Source of the DNA: Streptacidiphilus melanogenes
Lineage (GTDB): Bacteria; Actinomycetota; Actinomycetes; Streptomycetales; Streptomycetaceae
Assembly (NCBI RefSeq): GCF_000787835.1
Contig: NZ_BBPP01000047.1
Location: 1-59,576 of the forward strand
Reading direction: 5' to 3'
Length of the DNA: 59,576 bases
Shown here: in pieces, positions 32,665 through 41,307 of the stretch
Layout of the letters: every line of letters begins with the position of its first letter
How positions within the stretch are numbered: the stretch's first letter is position 1
Position numbers and translations under genes: made by a program
The notes under the pieces: generated by a model
What the model was told of the DNA's origin: nothing
The model's database searches: none
The model's input: only the letters and a program-made list of their open reading frames with translations

Positions 32665-33798
32665 TCACGGGCGGAGGACGACCTTGGTCCAGCCGCGGTC
32701 ACGGTCGTCGAAGTGGCGGTAGGCCTGCGGTGCTTCGTTCAGGGGCAGTTGGTGCGAGACCAGGAACGAAGGGCGGGCTCGGTCGGCCGCGATCAGGTCC
32801 CGCAGTTGCCGGTTGTAGCGCTTGACGTGGGCCTGCCCGCTGGCCATGTGCAGGCTCTTCTGGAAGAACGCACCCAGGTCGAAGGCGATCTGCCCCTCCC
32901 GGGCGAGTCGGTCCGGGGCTCCGGGGTCCTCGGGCACGAACACGCCGACGACGCCGATGCCGCCGGTCGCGCGGACACTTCCCACGAGCCGGTTCATGGT
33001 CTGGTTCGGATGCTCTGTGCCGTCGGGGTCGTGGGCCTGCCAGCCCACGCATTCACAGCCGCGGTCCGCGCCAGCACCTCGGGTCAGGTCCATGACCTGC
33101 TCGACGGGGTCGGCTGCGGAGTCGTCGACGGGGGTCGCGCCGATCTTCTCGACGAGGGCGAGGCGGTCGGGCAGCCGGTCCACGACCATGACGTTCGCCG
33201 CGCCGAGGAGGGTGGCCGAGTAGGCCGCCATCAATCCGACCGGGCCGGCGCCGTAGATCACGATGCTGTCGCCCGGTTCCAGGCCCGCGAGCTGGGTGGC
33301 GTGGTACCCGGTGGGCCAGATGTCCGCGAGCATCACGTAGTCCAGCTCGCGTTCGATCGAGTCTTCGGGGAGCTTGAGGCAGTTGACGTCGCCGAACGGG
33401 ACGCGCAGCAGTTCGGCCTGGCCTCCGCGGTACGGTCCCATGCCGGTGTAGCCGTACGCTCCGCCATCCATTCCGGGGCTCACCGTCAGGCAGGAGCCCG
33501 TCAGGCCGCGGTCGCAGTTGCGGCAGAAGCCGCACGCGATGTTGAACGGGATACAAACGCGGTCACCGGCCCGGATCCGCACGACGGCGTCGCCGACCTC
33601 CACGACCTCGCCGAGGTTCTCGTGCCCGAACACCGTGCCGGGCTCGACATCGGTCCGTCCTTCGTACATGTGCAGGTCGGAACCGCAGATGCTCGTCGCC
33701 GTGACCTTGATCAGGACGTCGGTCGGCTCTTCGATCCGGGCGTCAGGGACCTCGCGCACCGCGACGTCCCGCTCCCCCTGGTACACCAGCGCCTTCAT
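32665..33798 (-). CDS. Zinc-dependent dehydrogenase, formaldehyde-dehydrogenase type
   Basis: The 377-residue protein has catalytic zinc residues in TSICGSDLHMYEGRTDVEPG and FGHENLGEVVEVG, a structural-zinc Cys set (CGFCRNCDRGLTGSC) and the NAD-binding motif VIYGAGPVGLMAAYSATLLG. The insert KRYNRQLRDLI and CVGWQAHDPDG fit glutathione-independent formaldehyde dehydrogenases such as Pseudomonas FdhA. ATG 33798 has AGGAGA at 7 bases. It is first in an operon with the SRPBCC and FAD genes. Confidence 0.88.
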   Translation of the reverse strand: MKALVYQGERDVAVREVPDARIEEPTDVLIKVTATSICGSDLHMYEGRTDVEPGTVFGHENLGEVVEVGDAVVRIRAGDRVCIPFNIACGFCRNCDRGLTGSCLTVSPGMDGGAYGYTGMGPYRGGQAELLRVPFGDVNCLKLPEDSIERELDYVMLADIWPTGYHATQLAGLEPGDSIVIYGAGPVGLMAAYSATLLGAANVMVVDRLPDRLALVEKIGATPVDDSAADPVEQVMDLTRGAGADRGCECVGWQAHDPDGTEHPNQTMNRLVGSVRATGGIGVVGVFVPEDPGAPDRLAREGQIAFDLGAFFQKSLHMASGQAHVKRYNRQLRDLIAADRARPSFLVSHQLPLNEAPQAYRHFDDRDRGWTKVVLRP

Positions 33799-34189
33799 GG
33801 ATTCTCCTGACACGGTCCGAAAGGGGTGGGTTGCACGCGCGCCTGCCCGCGATGCCCTCACCCACACCGCCCCGGCCTGCCTTCCAGAGCGTGATCACCT
33901 CGTGGCTCGGCGGCGGAGGCCGGTCCCGTACGGGGTCGGGCCGTGTCATGGGCTTGTTCTGGGTAGCCGCCGATTAGCGGCGGCGGGAACCTGCGGACGT
34001 GCAGGCGCGTCTGGGCGGAGCGTGCCCTCCCCGCGCTACCAGTGCCCGGGCCAGGTGAGCCGACTGCCTGACCTCGAAGCGGCCACGGCGAGAACCTGGG
34101 AGCAGCGGGCACGCAGGGCTCATCCTCCGCCTCAATACTCCCTTGCGTACCACGAGCATCGAACTCCCCTTTGTGGGCAGGCGCTGGCC
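33799..34189. other. Divergent promoter region
   Basis: It separates the dehydrogenase operon (minus) from the methyltransferase gene (plus). All frames are Arg/Pro-rich without a family. GAACTCCCCTTTGTGGG just before 34190 has no clear ribosome site for ATG 34190, so the methyltransferase may begin further upstream (for example near 34140, LAYHEHRTPLCGQALA in frame). Confidence 0.35.
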
Positions 34190-34840
34190 ATGCTGCTGAT
34201 CAAGCCGCCGGGCGTCTACCGGGCCCAAGTCGACACCGAAATGCTGATCGGCGCCTTCCAGGACGAGTCACTCGTCCCGGGAGCCGCGGTCCTGGACGTC
34301 GGCACGGGCTCGGGTGCCGTCGCCGTGGCGGCAGCGTGCCGGGGGGCGCTCGTGACCGCCGTGGACGTGTCGTGGGCTGCCTTGACCGCCGCGCTGGTCA
34401 ACGGGGCCCTGCACGGGCGGTGGATCCGGGCTCGGCACGGGGATCTGCTCCGGCCCGTTCGCGAGCAGCGCTTCGACATGGTCCTTACCAATCCGCCGTA
34501 TGTGCCCTCGCCCTCGCCGGGACCGGCGCGCAGCGGGCTGGCGCGGGCGTGGGACGCCGGGCGGGACGGCCGCCTGCTGCTCGACCGGATCTGCGCGCAG
34601 GCCCCCGCACTGCTCAAGCCCAAGGGGGTGCTGCTGCTGGTGCAGTCCGATCTCAGTGGAGTCGACACCACCTGTGAGCTGCTGCGCGCCCGTGGACTTC
34701 GCACCGAGATCGTGGCCCGGGCCAGGCAGCCCTACGGTCCCGTCATGCGCTCGCGCGCCGAGTGGTTCGAGCGGGCGGGGCTGGCGCGCCCGGGCCAGCG
34801 TGAGGAGGAACTGGTGGTGATCCGCGGTGCCCGGCGGTGA
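34190..34840 (+). CDS. HemK2/MTQ2-type N5-glutamine or N6-adenine methyltransferase
   Basis: The class I methyltransferase motifs are LLIKPPGVYRAQVDTEMLIG, AAVLDVGTGSGAVAVAAACR (SAM loop), TAVDVSWAALTAALVNGAL, FDMVLTNPPYVPSPSPG (NPPY catalytic motif) and LLKPKGVLLLVQSDLSG. The short form (216 aa) with GVYRAQVDT matches archaeal/eukaryotic-like HemK2 relatives common in Streptomyces. The substrate is a protein Gln or a small molecule, not known here. The 3' end overlaps the CDGSH gene by 14 bases. Confidence 0.85.
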   Translation: MLLIKPPGVYRAQVDTEMLIGAFQDESLVPGAAVLDVGTGSGAVAVAAACRGALVTAVDVSWAALTAALVNGALHGRWIRARHGDLLRPVREQRFDMVLTNPPYVPSPSPGPARSGLARAWDAGRDGRLLLDRICAQAPALLKPKGVLLLVQSDLSGVDTTCELLRARGLRTEIVARARQPYGPVMRSRAEWFERAGLARPGQREEELVVIRGARR

Positions 34841-35057
34841 TCGAGTCGCCCGTGTGGTGATGCCGGATGGTGTGGGGCCGCTGCTGGTGGACGGCCCGAT
34901 CGAGGTCGAGTTGGCGGACGGCTCGACGGTGCGCAGTGAGCGGCCGGTCGTGGCGTTGTGTGCGTGTCGGCGCAGTCGGTGCTATCCGTTCTGCGACACC
35001 AGTCACCGCCGTCGATCAGCTCCCGGCGGGCGCGTCGAGCAAGCCGAGGTGCAATGA
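34827..35057 (+). CDS. CDGSH-type iron-sulfur protein
   Basis: The 76-residue protein contains CACRRSRCYPFCDTSHRRR, the CxCx6-PxCDxSH signature of the CDGSH (mitoNEET-like) fold, which binds a 2Fe-2S cluster with three Cys and one His. Upstream, GPLLVDGPIEVELADGSTV forms the beta-cap strand. GTG 34827 overlaps the methyltransferase frame, and ATG 34860 is an alternative start that would drop the first eleven residues. Such proteins transfer electrons or Fe-S clusters. The 3' end overlaps the convergent heme-oxygenase-fold gene by 42 bases. Confidence 0.9.
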   Translation: MPGGDRVARVVMPDGVGPLLVDGPIEVELADGSTVRSERPVVALCACRRSRCYPFCDTSHRRRSAPGGRVEQAEVQ

Positions 35058-36026
35058 ACTTCGTCCTTTGGTCCAGTTGCTGACCATGCGTTGGGCGAGC
35101 CGGTCCTCCAGCAACGCCGAGGCGGCAAGTCCGAACGCGATGTCGTCCTCCAGCTGCGGTTCCTGACGCAGAAGTTCACCGATCACGCCGCGGCGGACCA
35201 GCTGCTCGTGGACCGCGTCAGCCTCCACGTGCTCGCGGTAGAAGCGCGTCCCCGCCTCGCCGGCGCCGAGCGCGGTCAGCGCCTCCACGAGCCGGGCGGA
35301 GCCGGGAGAGGACGCGATCTCCACGCCGGCGAACTGCCCGACCAGGGCGCCGCGAAGGCCCCGGTGGAGGCCGAAGAGGGACATCAGGTTGACCACGGCC
35401 AGCCCCTCGGCGGGGACACGGTCGAGATAGTGGTTGTAGGCGGGGTCGAGGCCGAAGTCACGCATCATGTCCGCGAACAGGCGCGAATGCACTCGCTCGC
35501 CGTGGCCGTCTCCGTACTCGTCGAACTCGATCGCGACGAACGCCGCCTGGGCGGCGCCGTGAAGCCTCGGGATCGCCCACGCCTGCGGATCTGCCTCCTT
35601 CAGGTGGTACAGCGAGCGCTGGACCAGGTACTCGCGGACCTGCCAGCGCTCGCCGTGCGCGCGCAGGAAGTGGGACGGGCCCGTGCCGTCCAGTGGCTCG
35701 GTGAGCAGCGCCGAGAGCTGCTCGGCCAAGGGCGCGCTGTCGGCTTCGGCACGCAGCGCGGACAAGAACGCGCGCTCCAGACGGCCTCGCCAGCCCAGCA
35801 GCTCCGGGTTCCACTCCCATTCGGGGTCGACCCCATCGAACCCGCGGTAGTGCAGCTCGTAACAGACGTAGAGGGCCAGTTGGAGGTCCTCCCCGAGGAT
35901 CGGCCCGCGGGGCGGGGGCAGTCCCCGAACAATCGGCGTCGGCGGCCTTGCCAATTGTCGAAGCAGCGCGGCTGAGCACAGCCCGCGGCCATCGGGAAGT
36001 GGCGGACTGCTGCCGTCGACACCCAT
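35016..36026 (-). CDS. Heme-oxygenase-like-fold iron enzyme (HOLD superfamily)
   Basis: The 336-residue protein shows YVCYELHYRGFDGVDPEWEW with ELLGWRGRLERAFLSALRAE, then VAIEFDEYGDGHGERVHSRL (Glu/His iron ligands) and FYREHVEADAVHEQLVRRGV (second His/Asp/His set). These pairs of E...H and H..D..H motifs are typical of the iron-containing redox or diiron oxidases of the heme-oxygenase-like fold. Substrates in the family range from amino acids to fatty acids. The ATG at 36026 is preceded by GAGGAGGAG. It is convergent with the CDGSH gene, a pairing I have seen annotated together in Streptomyces, so the CDGSH protein may be its electron donor. Confidence 0.85.
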   Translation of the reverse strand: MGVDGSSPPLPDGRGLCSAALLRQLARPPTPIVRGLPPPRGPILGEDLQLALYVCYELHYRGFDGVDPEWEWNPELLGWRGRLERAFLSALRAEADSAPLAEQLSALLTEPLDGTGPSHFLRAHGERWQVREYLVQRSLYHLKEADPQAWAIPRLHGAAQAAFVAIEFDEYGDGHGERVHSRLFADMMRDFGLDPAYNHYLDRVPAEGLAVVNLMSLFGLHRGLRGALVGQFAGVEIASSPGSARLVEALTALGAGEAGTRFYREHVEADAVHEQLVRRGVIGELLRQEPQLEDDIAFGLAASALLEDRLAQRMVSNWTKGRSSLHLGLLDAPAGS

Positions 36027-36051
36027 GCGTGTTCTCCTCCTCCCACTCTGT

Positions 36052-36921
36052 CTATGCGGCGGCCACTTCGGCCCCTGGTCCCGGGTGGGTCGCATCGTCT
36101 TGGTGAAGTTCCAGCACGCAGCACTTCGGGCCGCCGCCGGCCTTCATCAGCTCGCTGACCTCGACGAAATGCGGCTTGTAACCCCTCGCCCGCAGGGGCG
36201 CGTCGAGCCGCGCCGCACCGCTGGGCAGGACGACGTTCAAGCCGTCGCAGATCGCGTTGAGGGCGAACGCCGCTGCTTCGGTCTCACGTGCGTGGACGGC
36301 GTCAGGGAACAGCGCGGTGAGCCGGCTCGCGGCCGCGGACGAGAACGCCTGCGGGTAGTACATGACCTCCCCGTCCGCGAGTGCGGCCAGGGCTGTGTCC
36401 AGGTGGTAGAAGCGTGGATCGACCAGTGTCAGCGGGACCACGGGGCGCCGCAGGAAGGCCTCGGCCTCCACGTGGGCGGCCGGGTCCGTGCGGAATCCGT
36501 GTCCGGCCAGGAGCAGGCCACCGGTCAGCAGGTGGTCGCCCTGCCCTTCGTTGCAGCATCTGGCACGCTCCATCACCTCATATCCCTGCGCTCGGAACCA
36601 GGCCTCATACGCGACGGCTTCGGGGCCACGCTGGGGGTGGCGGAACTTGGCGACGAGCACCCGCCCGTCGATGACGGTGGCCGCATTGGCCGCGAAGACC
36701 ATGTCCGGCAGTCCCGGGACCGGCTCGACCAGCTCGACCTGGTGCCCTAGGGAGACCAGAAGCTCGTAGAGCCGGGACCACTGGTCCTCGGCCGCCGCCG
36801 GGTCGGGCGGGTCGGCAGGGTCCATCCACGGATTGATCGCATACCGGACGTCGAAGAACGTCGGCGGGCACATTAGGAAGCGGCGGGCGCGCGCCACCCG
36901 GTCAGGCACAGGCCGGAGCAT
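36052..36921 (-). CDS. Dimethylarginine dimethylaminohydrolase (DDAH)
   Basis: The 289-residue protein has the amidinotransferase fold of DDAH: FLMCPPTFFDVRYAINPWMD, VPGLPDMVFAANAATVIDG, CCNEGQGDHLLTGGLLLAGH, DPRFYHLDTALAALADGEV (His) and the catalytic Cys in KAGGGPKCCVLELHQDD. It cleaves methylated arginines to citrulline plus methylamines. Arginine or ornithine deiminase-like activity on other guanidines is also possible. ATG 36921 was chosen; GTG 36924 adjoins. It lies 25 bases downstream of the heme-oxygenase-fold gene's start region and is independently transcribed from 36922 on. Confidence 0.9.
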   Translation of the reverse strand: MLRPVPDRVARARRFLMCPPTFFDVRYAINPWMDPADPPDPAAAEDQWSRLYELLVSLGHQVELVEPVPGLPDMVFAANAATVIDGRVLVAKFRHPQRGPEAVAYEAWFRAQGYEVMERARCCNEGQGDHLLTGGLLLAGHGFRTDPAAHVEAEAFLRRPVVPLTLVDPRFYHLDTALAALADGEVMYYPQAFSSAAASRLTALFPDAVHARETEAAAFALNAICDGLNVVLPSGAARLDAPLRARGYKPHFVEVSELMKAGGGPKCCVLELHQDDATHPGPGAEVAAA

Positions 36922-37035
36922 CACATCGAGCCCCTTCCATCCGATTGCCACGTTGCACCTGCGGCTACCCCGCAAACCCTCAGGCACACGTGCCCGCCGA
37001 CCGGTTGACCCGAGGCGGCACCGGGCAGACGCGCC

Positions 37036-37431
37036 ATGTCGAGAACGAGCGAGCTGGCCGGAGCGGTGGAGGTGGTGGCTGTGGAGCTGGCATGGGTGCT
37101 GGACTGCGCGGATCCGCCCACTCTCGCCAGCTTCTGGGCGGGCGCCCTCGGCTACACCGCCGGGCCTTACCGGCAGCCCTACCTGGAGCTCTCGGATCCT
37201 CGCGGCCACGGCCCGGAACTGCTGCTGCAGCGTGTTCCCGAGCCCAAGCGCGGCAAGAACCGGATGCACGTCGACCTGCGGGTGCAGGACCAGGACACGA
37301 AGGTCGAACGGCTGGTTGAGCTCGGCGGCCGGCTGCTGCGGCCGCCGTTCGACGACACGGGATGGTGGACAGCGCACGTAGCCGACCCGGAGGGCAACGA
37401 GTTGTGCGTCATCGTCCCGCCCAGACCGTAG
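37036..37431 (+). CDS. VOC-family glyoxalase-like protein
   Basis: The 131-residue protein has two VOC half-folds: AVELAWVLDCADPPTLASFW with LGYTAGPYRQPYLELSDPRG, and NRMHVDLRVQDQDTKVERLV with DTGWWTAHVADPEGNELCVI. The last motif is typical of glyoxalase/bleomycin-resistance proteins. Metal ligands in related proteins are His and Glu, here H in RMHVD and E in PEGNE. It starts at ATG 37036. Function unknown beyond a metal-dependent small-molecule enzyme or binding protein. Confidence 0.85.
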   Translation: MSRTSELAGAVEVVAVELAWVLDCADPPTLASFWAGALGYTAGPYRQPYLELSDPRGHGPELLLQRVPEPKRGKNRMHVDLRVQDQDTKVERLVELGGRLLRPPFDDTGWWTAHVADPEGNELCVIVPPRP

Positions 37432-37436
37432 CGAGT

Positions 37437-38546
37437 TCAGCAGTCCGCTGTGGCGGCCGCGAGCTCGGCCACGACGCTGCGCAGGTGACCGTGCCGCTCG
37501 TAGGCCGCGCGCTGGTGGTCCGCCCCGGTGCCCGTCCTCCGTACTCGGCCCAGCAGGTCGGCCGCCAACAGGTCGTCCCCGGCCGCGCGCAGCCCAGGCC
37601 TGGCACGTTCCACCAGGGCGGTCAGGCAGGCGCTCAGGGGACGACGGCCGCCCGTCGCCGGGTCGACGCCCTGCCCGCGCAAGCCGAGGCGGGCCGCTTG
37701 CCCGTGGGCGGCGAGCAACGCCACATCGTCCACGTGATCGCGCCACGGCGTACCTGCCCTGATCTCCGCCATGAGCACGGTTCCCAGCCCGCGCATGAGG
37801 ACGGCCAGCAGCAGGTCAAGGTCAAGGTGAGCGTTGACGTCGCACAGCCGGATCTCCAGCGTGGGCCAGCGTTCGGAAGGGCGCGCGTACCAGTAGATCA
37901 TCTGGCGGTCGCGGATCTCGCCCGTAGCCACCATCCGGGTCACGAGCGCCTCGTAGCCGCTCTCGTCCAGGACGGGAGCGGGCCCGACGGTGGGCCAGCG
38001 GACGTACTGCGCTGCCCGCCAACTCTCCCAGCCGCGGTCGTGCCCTGCGGCGAACGGAGAGTTGGCGCCCAGCGCTTGGAGCACCGGGAGCCAGGGCCGC
38101 AGCCGGGCGCTCAGGGCGAGGGCTTCACCCCGGCCGAGGGTGCCGAGATGGACGTGGCAGCCGGACAGTTCACTGTCCGTCGTGCGGACGAACGGGGCGA
38201 GCCGGTGCACGATGTCCCGGTAGCGATGAGCGTCCGTCACGACAGGTTGACTGGTCGTCAATACAGCGCAGCCGGCACCGACCAGGCCGCCGCCGATGCC
38301 CTCGGCCGCGACGCAACAAACCCGGCGCGCTTCGGCGAGATCCGCGCGCACCGCGCCCGCGGTGAATGCGGGCGCGGTGCGGATCTCCAACTGCGCGGCG
38401 TAGAACTCCTCACCGACGCGATCCCCCAGCCTCGTCGCGGACTTTGCGACGACCTCCTGCGCACGCGGCATCGAGACGCCCGTCTTCGGGTCCACGAGCA
38501 GGAGTTCCTCCTCCACACCCAGGGTGAGAACCTCCTCGATCACCAC
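37437..38546 (-). CDS. Glutamate-cysteine ligase family (YbdK-type carboxylate-amine ligase)
   Basis: The 369-residue protein begins LTLGVEEELLLVDPKTGVSM and contains YAAQLEIRTAPAFTAG, SGCHVHLGTLGRGEALALSA (metal and substrate His), ALGANSPFAAGHDRGWESWR and WPTLEIRLCDVNAHLDLDL. These are the GCS2/YbdK landmarks. Members join Glu-like acids to amines using ATP, and the Escherichia coli enzyme has weak gamma-glutamylcysteine activity. Start choice is uncertain: GTG 38546 and GTG 38543 adjoin, with a weak ribosome site. It overlaps the small membrane protein gene by 7 bases and is coupled to it. A second GCS2 gene lies at 45566. Confidence 0.88.
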   Translation of the reverse strand: MVIEEVLTLGVEEELLLVDPKTGVSMPRAQEVVAKSATRLGDRVGEEFYAAQLEIRTAPAFTAGAVRADLAEARRVCCVAAEGIGGGLVGAGCAVLTTSQPVVTDAHRYRDIVHRLAPFVRTTDSELSGCHVHLGTLGRGEALALSARLRPWLPVLQALGANSPFAAGHDRGWESWRAAQYVRWPTVGPAPVLDESGYEALVTRMVATGEIRDRQMIYWYARPSERWPTLEIRLCDVNAHLDLDLLLAVLMRGLGTVLMAEIRAGTPWRDHVDDVALLAAHGQAARLGLRGQGVDPATGGRRPLSACLTALVERARPGLRAAGDDLLAADLLGRVRRTGTGADHQRAAYERHGHLRSVVAELAAATADC

Positions 38547-38713
38547 CGATACCAGCGGCTCCGCCCGCCTGCACCCGCACCCGAGCCGCGGGCGACGAAT
38601 CCGAGCAACCAGAGCACGAGAACGGCCAGGGCGACCCACCACAGGATGTGGATGGCGAAGCCCGCGCCTCCCAGAATCACAGCAAGGAGCAGCACCAATA
38701 TCAGAGCAAGCAT
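38540..38713 (-). CDS. Small two-helix membrane protein (Lmo0937-type)
   Basis: The 57-residue product is nearly all hydrophobic: MLALILVLLLAVILGGAGFA then HILWWVALAVLVLWLLGFVA, ending in a short basic Gly/Arg tail. This matches the widespread small membrane proteins annotated as lmo0937 or DUF5670 type, which are induced by stress in some bacteria. AAGGAGG precedes ATG 38713. Its stop overlaps the start of the GCS2 gene, so both are translated together. Confidence 0.8.
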   Translation of the reverse strand: MLALILVLLLAVILGGAGFAIHILWWVALAVLVLWLLGFVARGSGAGAGGRSRWYRW

Positions 38714-39058
38714 GTGTCGTACCTCCTTGCACGCGTCTGCCCCGATTCGGCCCACGCACGCGTGCTCCAGTTCCAGTTGTCGCCTGGTCGTGCGGGGCCG
38801 GTGGCGCACCTTGGTCCTGCTGGCTGGCCGCGCCACCAGCCCATCTGACCAAGCCCGACAGTTGAATCGTGCTGGCGTCCCGCCCACGGGCGTCACCGTG
38901 CCGCCCCCAGACGCCCCGAACATCGCCCACGCCCGGCCCCAGTCGCGAGGGCAAGGCCTCCCAGCTGACGTCGGCACCGGCCCGAAACCCTTGGACGGCA
39001 ACGGGACCGGCTTGCTGAAATAGGAGACGGCCGCTTTTGGAGTCGAAGGGATGCGGCG

Positions 39059-39547
39059 ATGACAGAAATCAGGCTGCACCTGTCGGTCCGCGGCCTCACC
39101 GACGCGGACCTGCCGTCCTGCAGCTGGGCCGGCTCCCCCAAACACGTGCGCGAGCTCGTCCACCAGATCCGCCGCGCCGAGGCGGGCGAGATCGACTACC
39201 TGGCGGTGTGCACGCAGGTCGGGCTCCCCGTGGCGGTCGGCGGCATCGACTACACGGTCAACCCCGGCGCCGGCACGCTCTGGCAATTCGGCGTCCACCC
39301 GGCCCTGCAGTCCTGCGGTATCGGCACGCTGCTCATCCGCTCCGCCGAGCGACGGATCCACGCCCGGGGCCTGACCCGCGCCGAAGTCGGCGTCGCGGAG
39401 AGCAACCAGCGCGCCCGCGCCCTCTACGAACGCCTGGGCTACCAGGCCTTCGGCCGCGAGCTCGATTCCTGGGACGTGGAGGCAGAGGACGGCTCGCTCC
39501 AGCGGTACGAGACGATGTGCACGCTGATGGGCAAGGACCTGGCCTGA
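39059..39547 (+). CDS. GNAT-family N-acetyltransferase
   Basis: The 162-residue protein carries the acetyl-CoA motif QFGVHPALQSCGIGTLLIRS with AERRIHARGLTRAEVGVAES, then NQRARALYERLGYQAFGREL. An Ala/Gly-rich strand AVGGIDYTVNPGAGTLW precedes it. It starts at ATG 39059 with AAGGGA upstream. The substrate is unknown. Confidence 0.9.
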   Translation: MTEIRLHLSVRGLTDADLPSCSWAGSPKHVRELVHQIRRAEAGEIDYLAVCTQVGLPVAVGGIDYTVNPGAGTLWQFGVHPALQSCGIGTLLIRSAERRIHARGLTRAEVGVAESNQRARALYERLGYQAFGRELDSWDVEAEDGSLQRYETMCTLMGKDLA

Positions 39548-39631
39548 CGCTGGATTTCGCGGCGTTCGTCTCCTGAGGCGAGGGGCCGGGCCGTCTGGAC
39601 GGGCGGTGTCCTGGGCCGCGGGGAACGGCGA

Positions 39632-39904
39632 TCAGGTGTGGATGTAGCTCTTGGCGCCGTCGTGGTGGTCGGCATCTTCCTCGTCGAACCACACGTCGCC
39701 CTCCGCGAGGTAGCGGAACGCACTGACCTTCCCCTTGGGCAGAACCCGACTGACCGCCCGGCTGCCGTCCTCACGCGCCTGAAACGGATGGGCACCGGGG
39801 GTCCAGTCGTTGAAGTCCCCCACGACGCTCACCGGCCGCTCGTCCGTTCCCGACAGGACGAATGTGACTTTCGTGCCCTGCTTGACGGCCGCGCGCTCCA
39901 GCAT
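39632..39904 (-). CDS. Isoamylase-type carbohydrate-binding (CBM48) domain protein
   Basis: The 90-residue protein is a single early-set domain: KVTFVLSGTDERPVSVVGDF-NDWTPGAHPFQAREDGS and FRYLAEGDVWFDEEDADHHD. The VVGDFNDW motif is the hallmark of CBM48 glycogen-binding modules, as in the AMPK beta subunit. Free-standing copies are common in actinobacteria and may bind glycogen. It ends SYIHT at 39632 and starts at ATG 39904 with GAGGAGGCG upstream. Confidence 0.9.
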   Translation of the reverse strand: MLERAAVKQGTKVTFVLSGTDERPVSVVGDFNDWTPGAHPFQAREDGSRAVSRVLPKGKVSAFRYLAEGDVWFDEEDADHHDGAKSYIHT

Positions 39905-40080
39905 GACGCCTCCTCAGCTTCGTGTATCGGACCTCCCAGACTGGACTGCGCTTTCTGACCCGGTCCGGTGAAGCGGATACGGCACGCCTGCACATCACCC
40001 GTATAGCGGCGCGCCATGAAGCCGACCGGCCGCAGCCGGTTGGCTTTTCATGTCACCTGGATGGCCTACCTTCGCGGACC

Positions 40081-40669
40081 TCAGCTGGGGCGGTGCTGGG
40101 CGCGGAGGCACCGCGCGAGCTCCTCGCCGTAGAGGAGTCCCAGGGTGCCGGCTCCGGCGGCGGCTCCGGCGAGATAGCGGGCGGGGAACGGAGGGCGGCG
40201 CGCCGTGAGCCGCCATGCACTTCGGCCGGGTTTCCCAGCCGACCGCACAGTCGACGGACCTGGTCGGGGTGGAGGCAGGCGAGGGCGGCCAAGGCCATGT
40301 AGGGCAGGGATTCCAGAAAGCTGTGCATGTGCTGCTCAGTGACGGTGACCTCGCGGCCGGCGTCCTCCGCGGTGTGCACTACCCACAGGGCGGTGGCCTC
40401 GTGGGCGAGGACCCCCAGCACGAGCGCCGCGAGGAGCGCGGGTCGACTTCGCGCAGCAGCACCAGACCCGCCGGGACACCCACCTCGGCCATCATCAGCA
40501 GATGGATCAGCGACTCGCGGGTTCCGGCGTTGTCCTGAATACGCGTGCGGCGGTGCATGATCCAGTCGGCGGCGGCGGGGACGGTCCACGCGGGCAGCAG
40601 CCCGTGCATGAGAGACCGCAGGGTCGCGTCCTCCACCTGGGCGGGGGGCGCGGGTGGGGCCGCCGCCAC
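40081..40669 (-). pseudogene. Conserved hypothetical gene with two frameshifts
   Basis: The family sequence is spread over three frames: VEDATLRSLMHGLLPAWTVP with DWIMHRRTRIQDNAGTRESL (ATG 40669), then AHEATALWVVHTAEDAGREV with TVTEQHMHSFLESLPYMALA, and finally FPARYLAGAAAGAGTLGLLY with GEELARCLRAQHRPS. I know this as a widespread streptomycete membrane-associated protein of unknown function. Two breaks in the same direction make it non-functional, or the sequence has two base errors. Confidence 0.65.
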
Positions 40670-40682
40670 GCGTGGCTAGAGG

Positions 40683-41177
40683 TCATGCGCTCATCGCGTC
40701 CGCGACGCGCTGGATCAGGCCGGGCCGGTGCGGGCTGGTCGGCGCGGTCTGCCGCAGCGCCAGCAGGTGCTCGCCGATCTGCTGCAGTTCTTTGCGTCCC
40801 ATCGCGTCGCGCACCTTGGGGAACCAGTCCTGTTCCTCAGTGTGGATGTGCCGGGTGACGACGTCGGTCAGCACGGCCATCTTCGCCGGGAGTTCCGGGT
40901 CGTCGTCGCTCATGGCGTCGATCTCGGCGCAGAGGACTTCGGCGACGTGGTGCTCCTGGTGGGCAAGGTCCATTTCGAAAGCGAGGTCGGGCACGGCGGC
41001 GCGGATCTTCGGGTAGAGGACCTCGTCCTCCAGGTAGGAGTGGACGGTCAGGGCGCGGACGATCTCGTCGGCGAGCGCTGCGCGGGTGGCGGTGCCGGTT
41101 TCGGCGCGGTACTGCCGGAACAGGCGCTGGACTTCCTTGTGGTCCGCCTTGAGGAGGACCAGGGCGTCGGTGGACAT
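40683..41177 (-). CDS. Hemerythrin-like protein (first of three)
   Basis: The 164-residue protein has a hemerythrin HHE domain: LLKADHKEVQRLFRQYRAET, ALTVHSYLEDEVLYPKIRAA, DLAHQEHHVAEVLCAEIDAM and VVTRHIHTEEQDWFPKVRDA. Its His and Glu ligands form the usual di-iron set. Hemerythrins of this type bind oxygen or nitric oxide, or act in peroxide defence. ATG 41177 has GGAGG upstream. It shares the same start (MSTDA-VLLK-DHKE) with the paralogue at 51379, so the two probably arose by duplication. Confidence 0.93.
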   Translation of the reverse strand: MSTDALVLLKADHKEVQRLFRQYRAETGTATRAALADEIVRALTVHSYLEDEVLYPKIRAAVPDLAFEMDLAHQEHHVAEVLCAEIDAMSDDDPELPAKMAVLTDVVTRHIHTEEQDWFPKVRDAMGRKELQQIGEHLLALRQTAPTSPHRPGLIQRVADAMSA

Positions 41178-41307
41178 CGGGTACCTCCGCTGCACGGTCG
41201 ATGAAGGGCCGGTCGGCCCGGCCGGTGCTCGGCGGATGCCCCGTGCACGGCGGTTCACGCCCCACTGCCTGGGGACGGCTGTGTGCCGGGCACCGGCGCG
41301 ACTGGTG

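Noticed and set aside
32638-33810. 390-codon plus-strand frame opposite the zinc dehydrogenase
   Set aside because: It is a shadow of the dehydrogenase. The minus frame has the zinc-ligand and NAD motifs.
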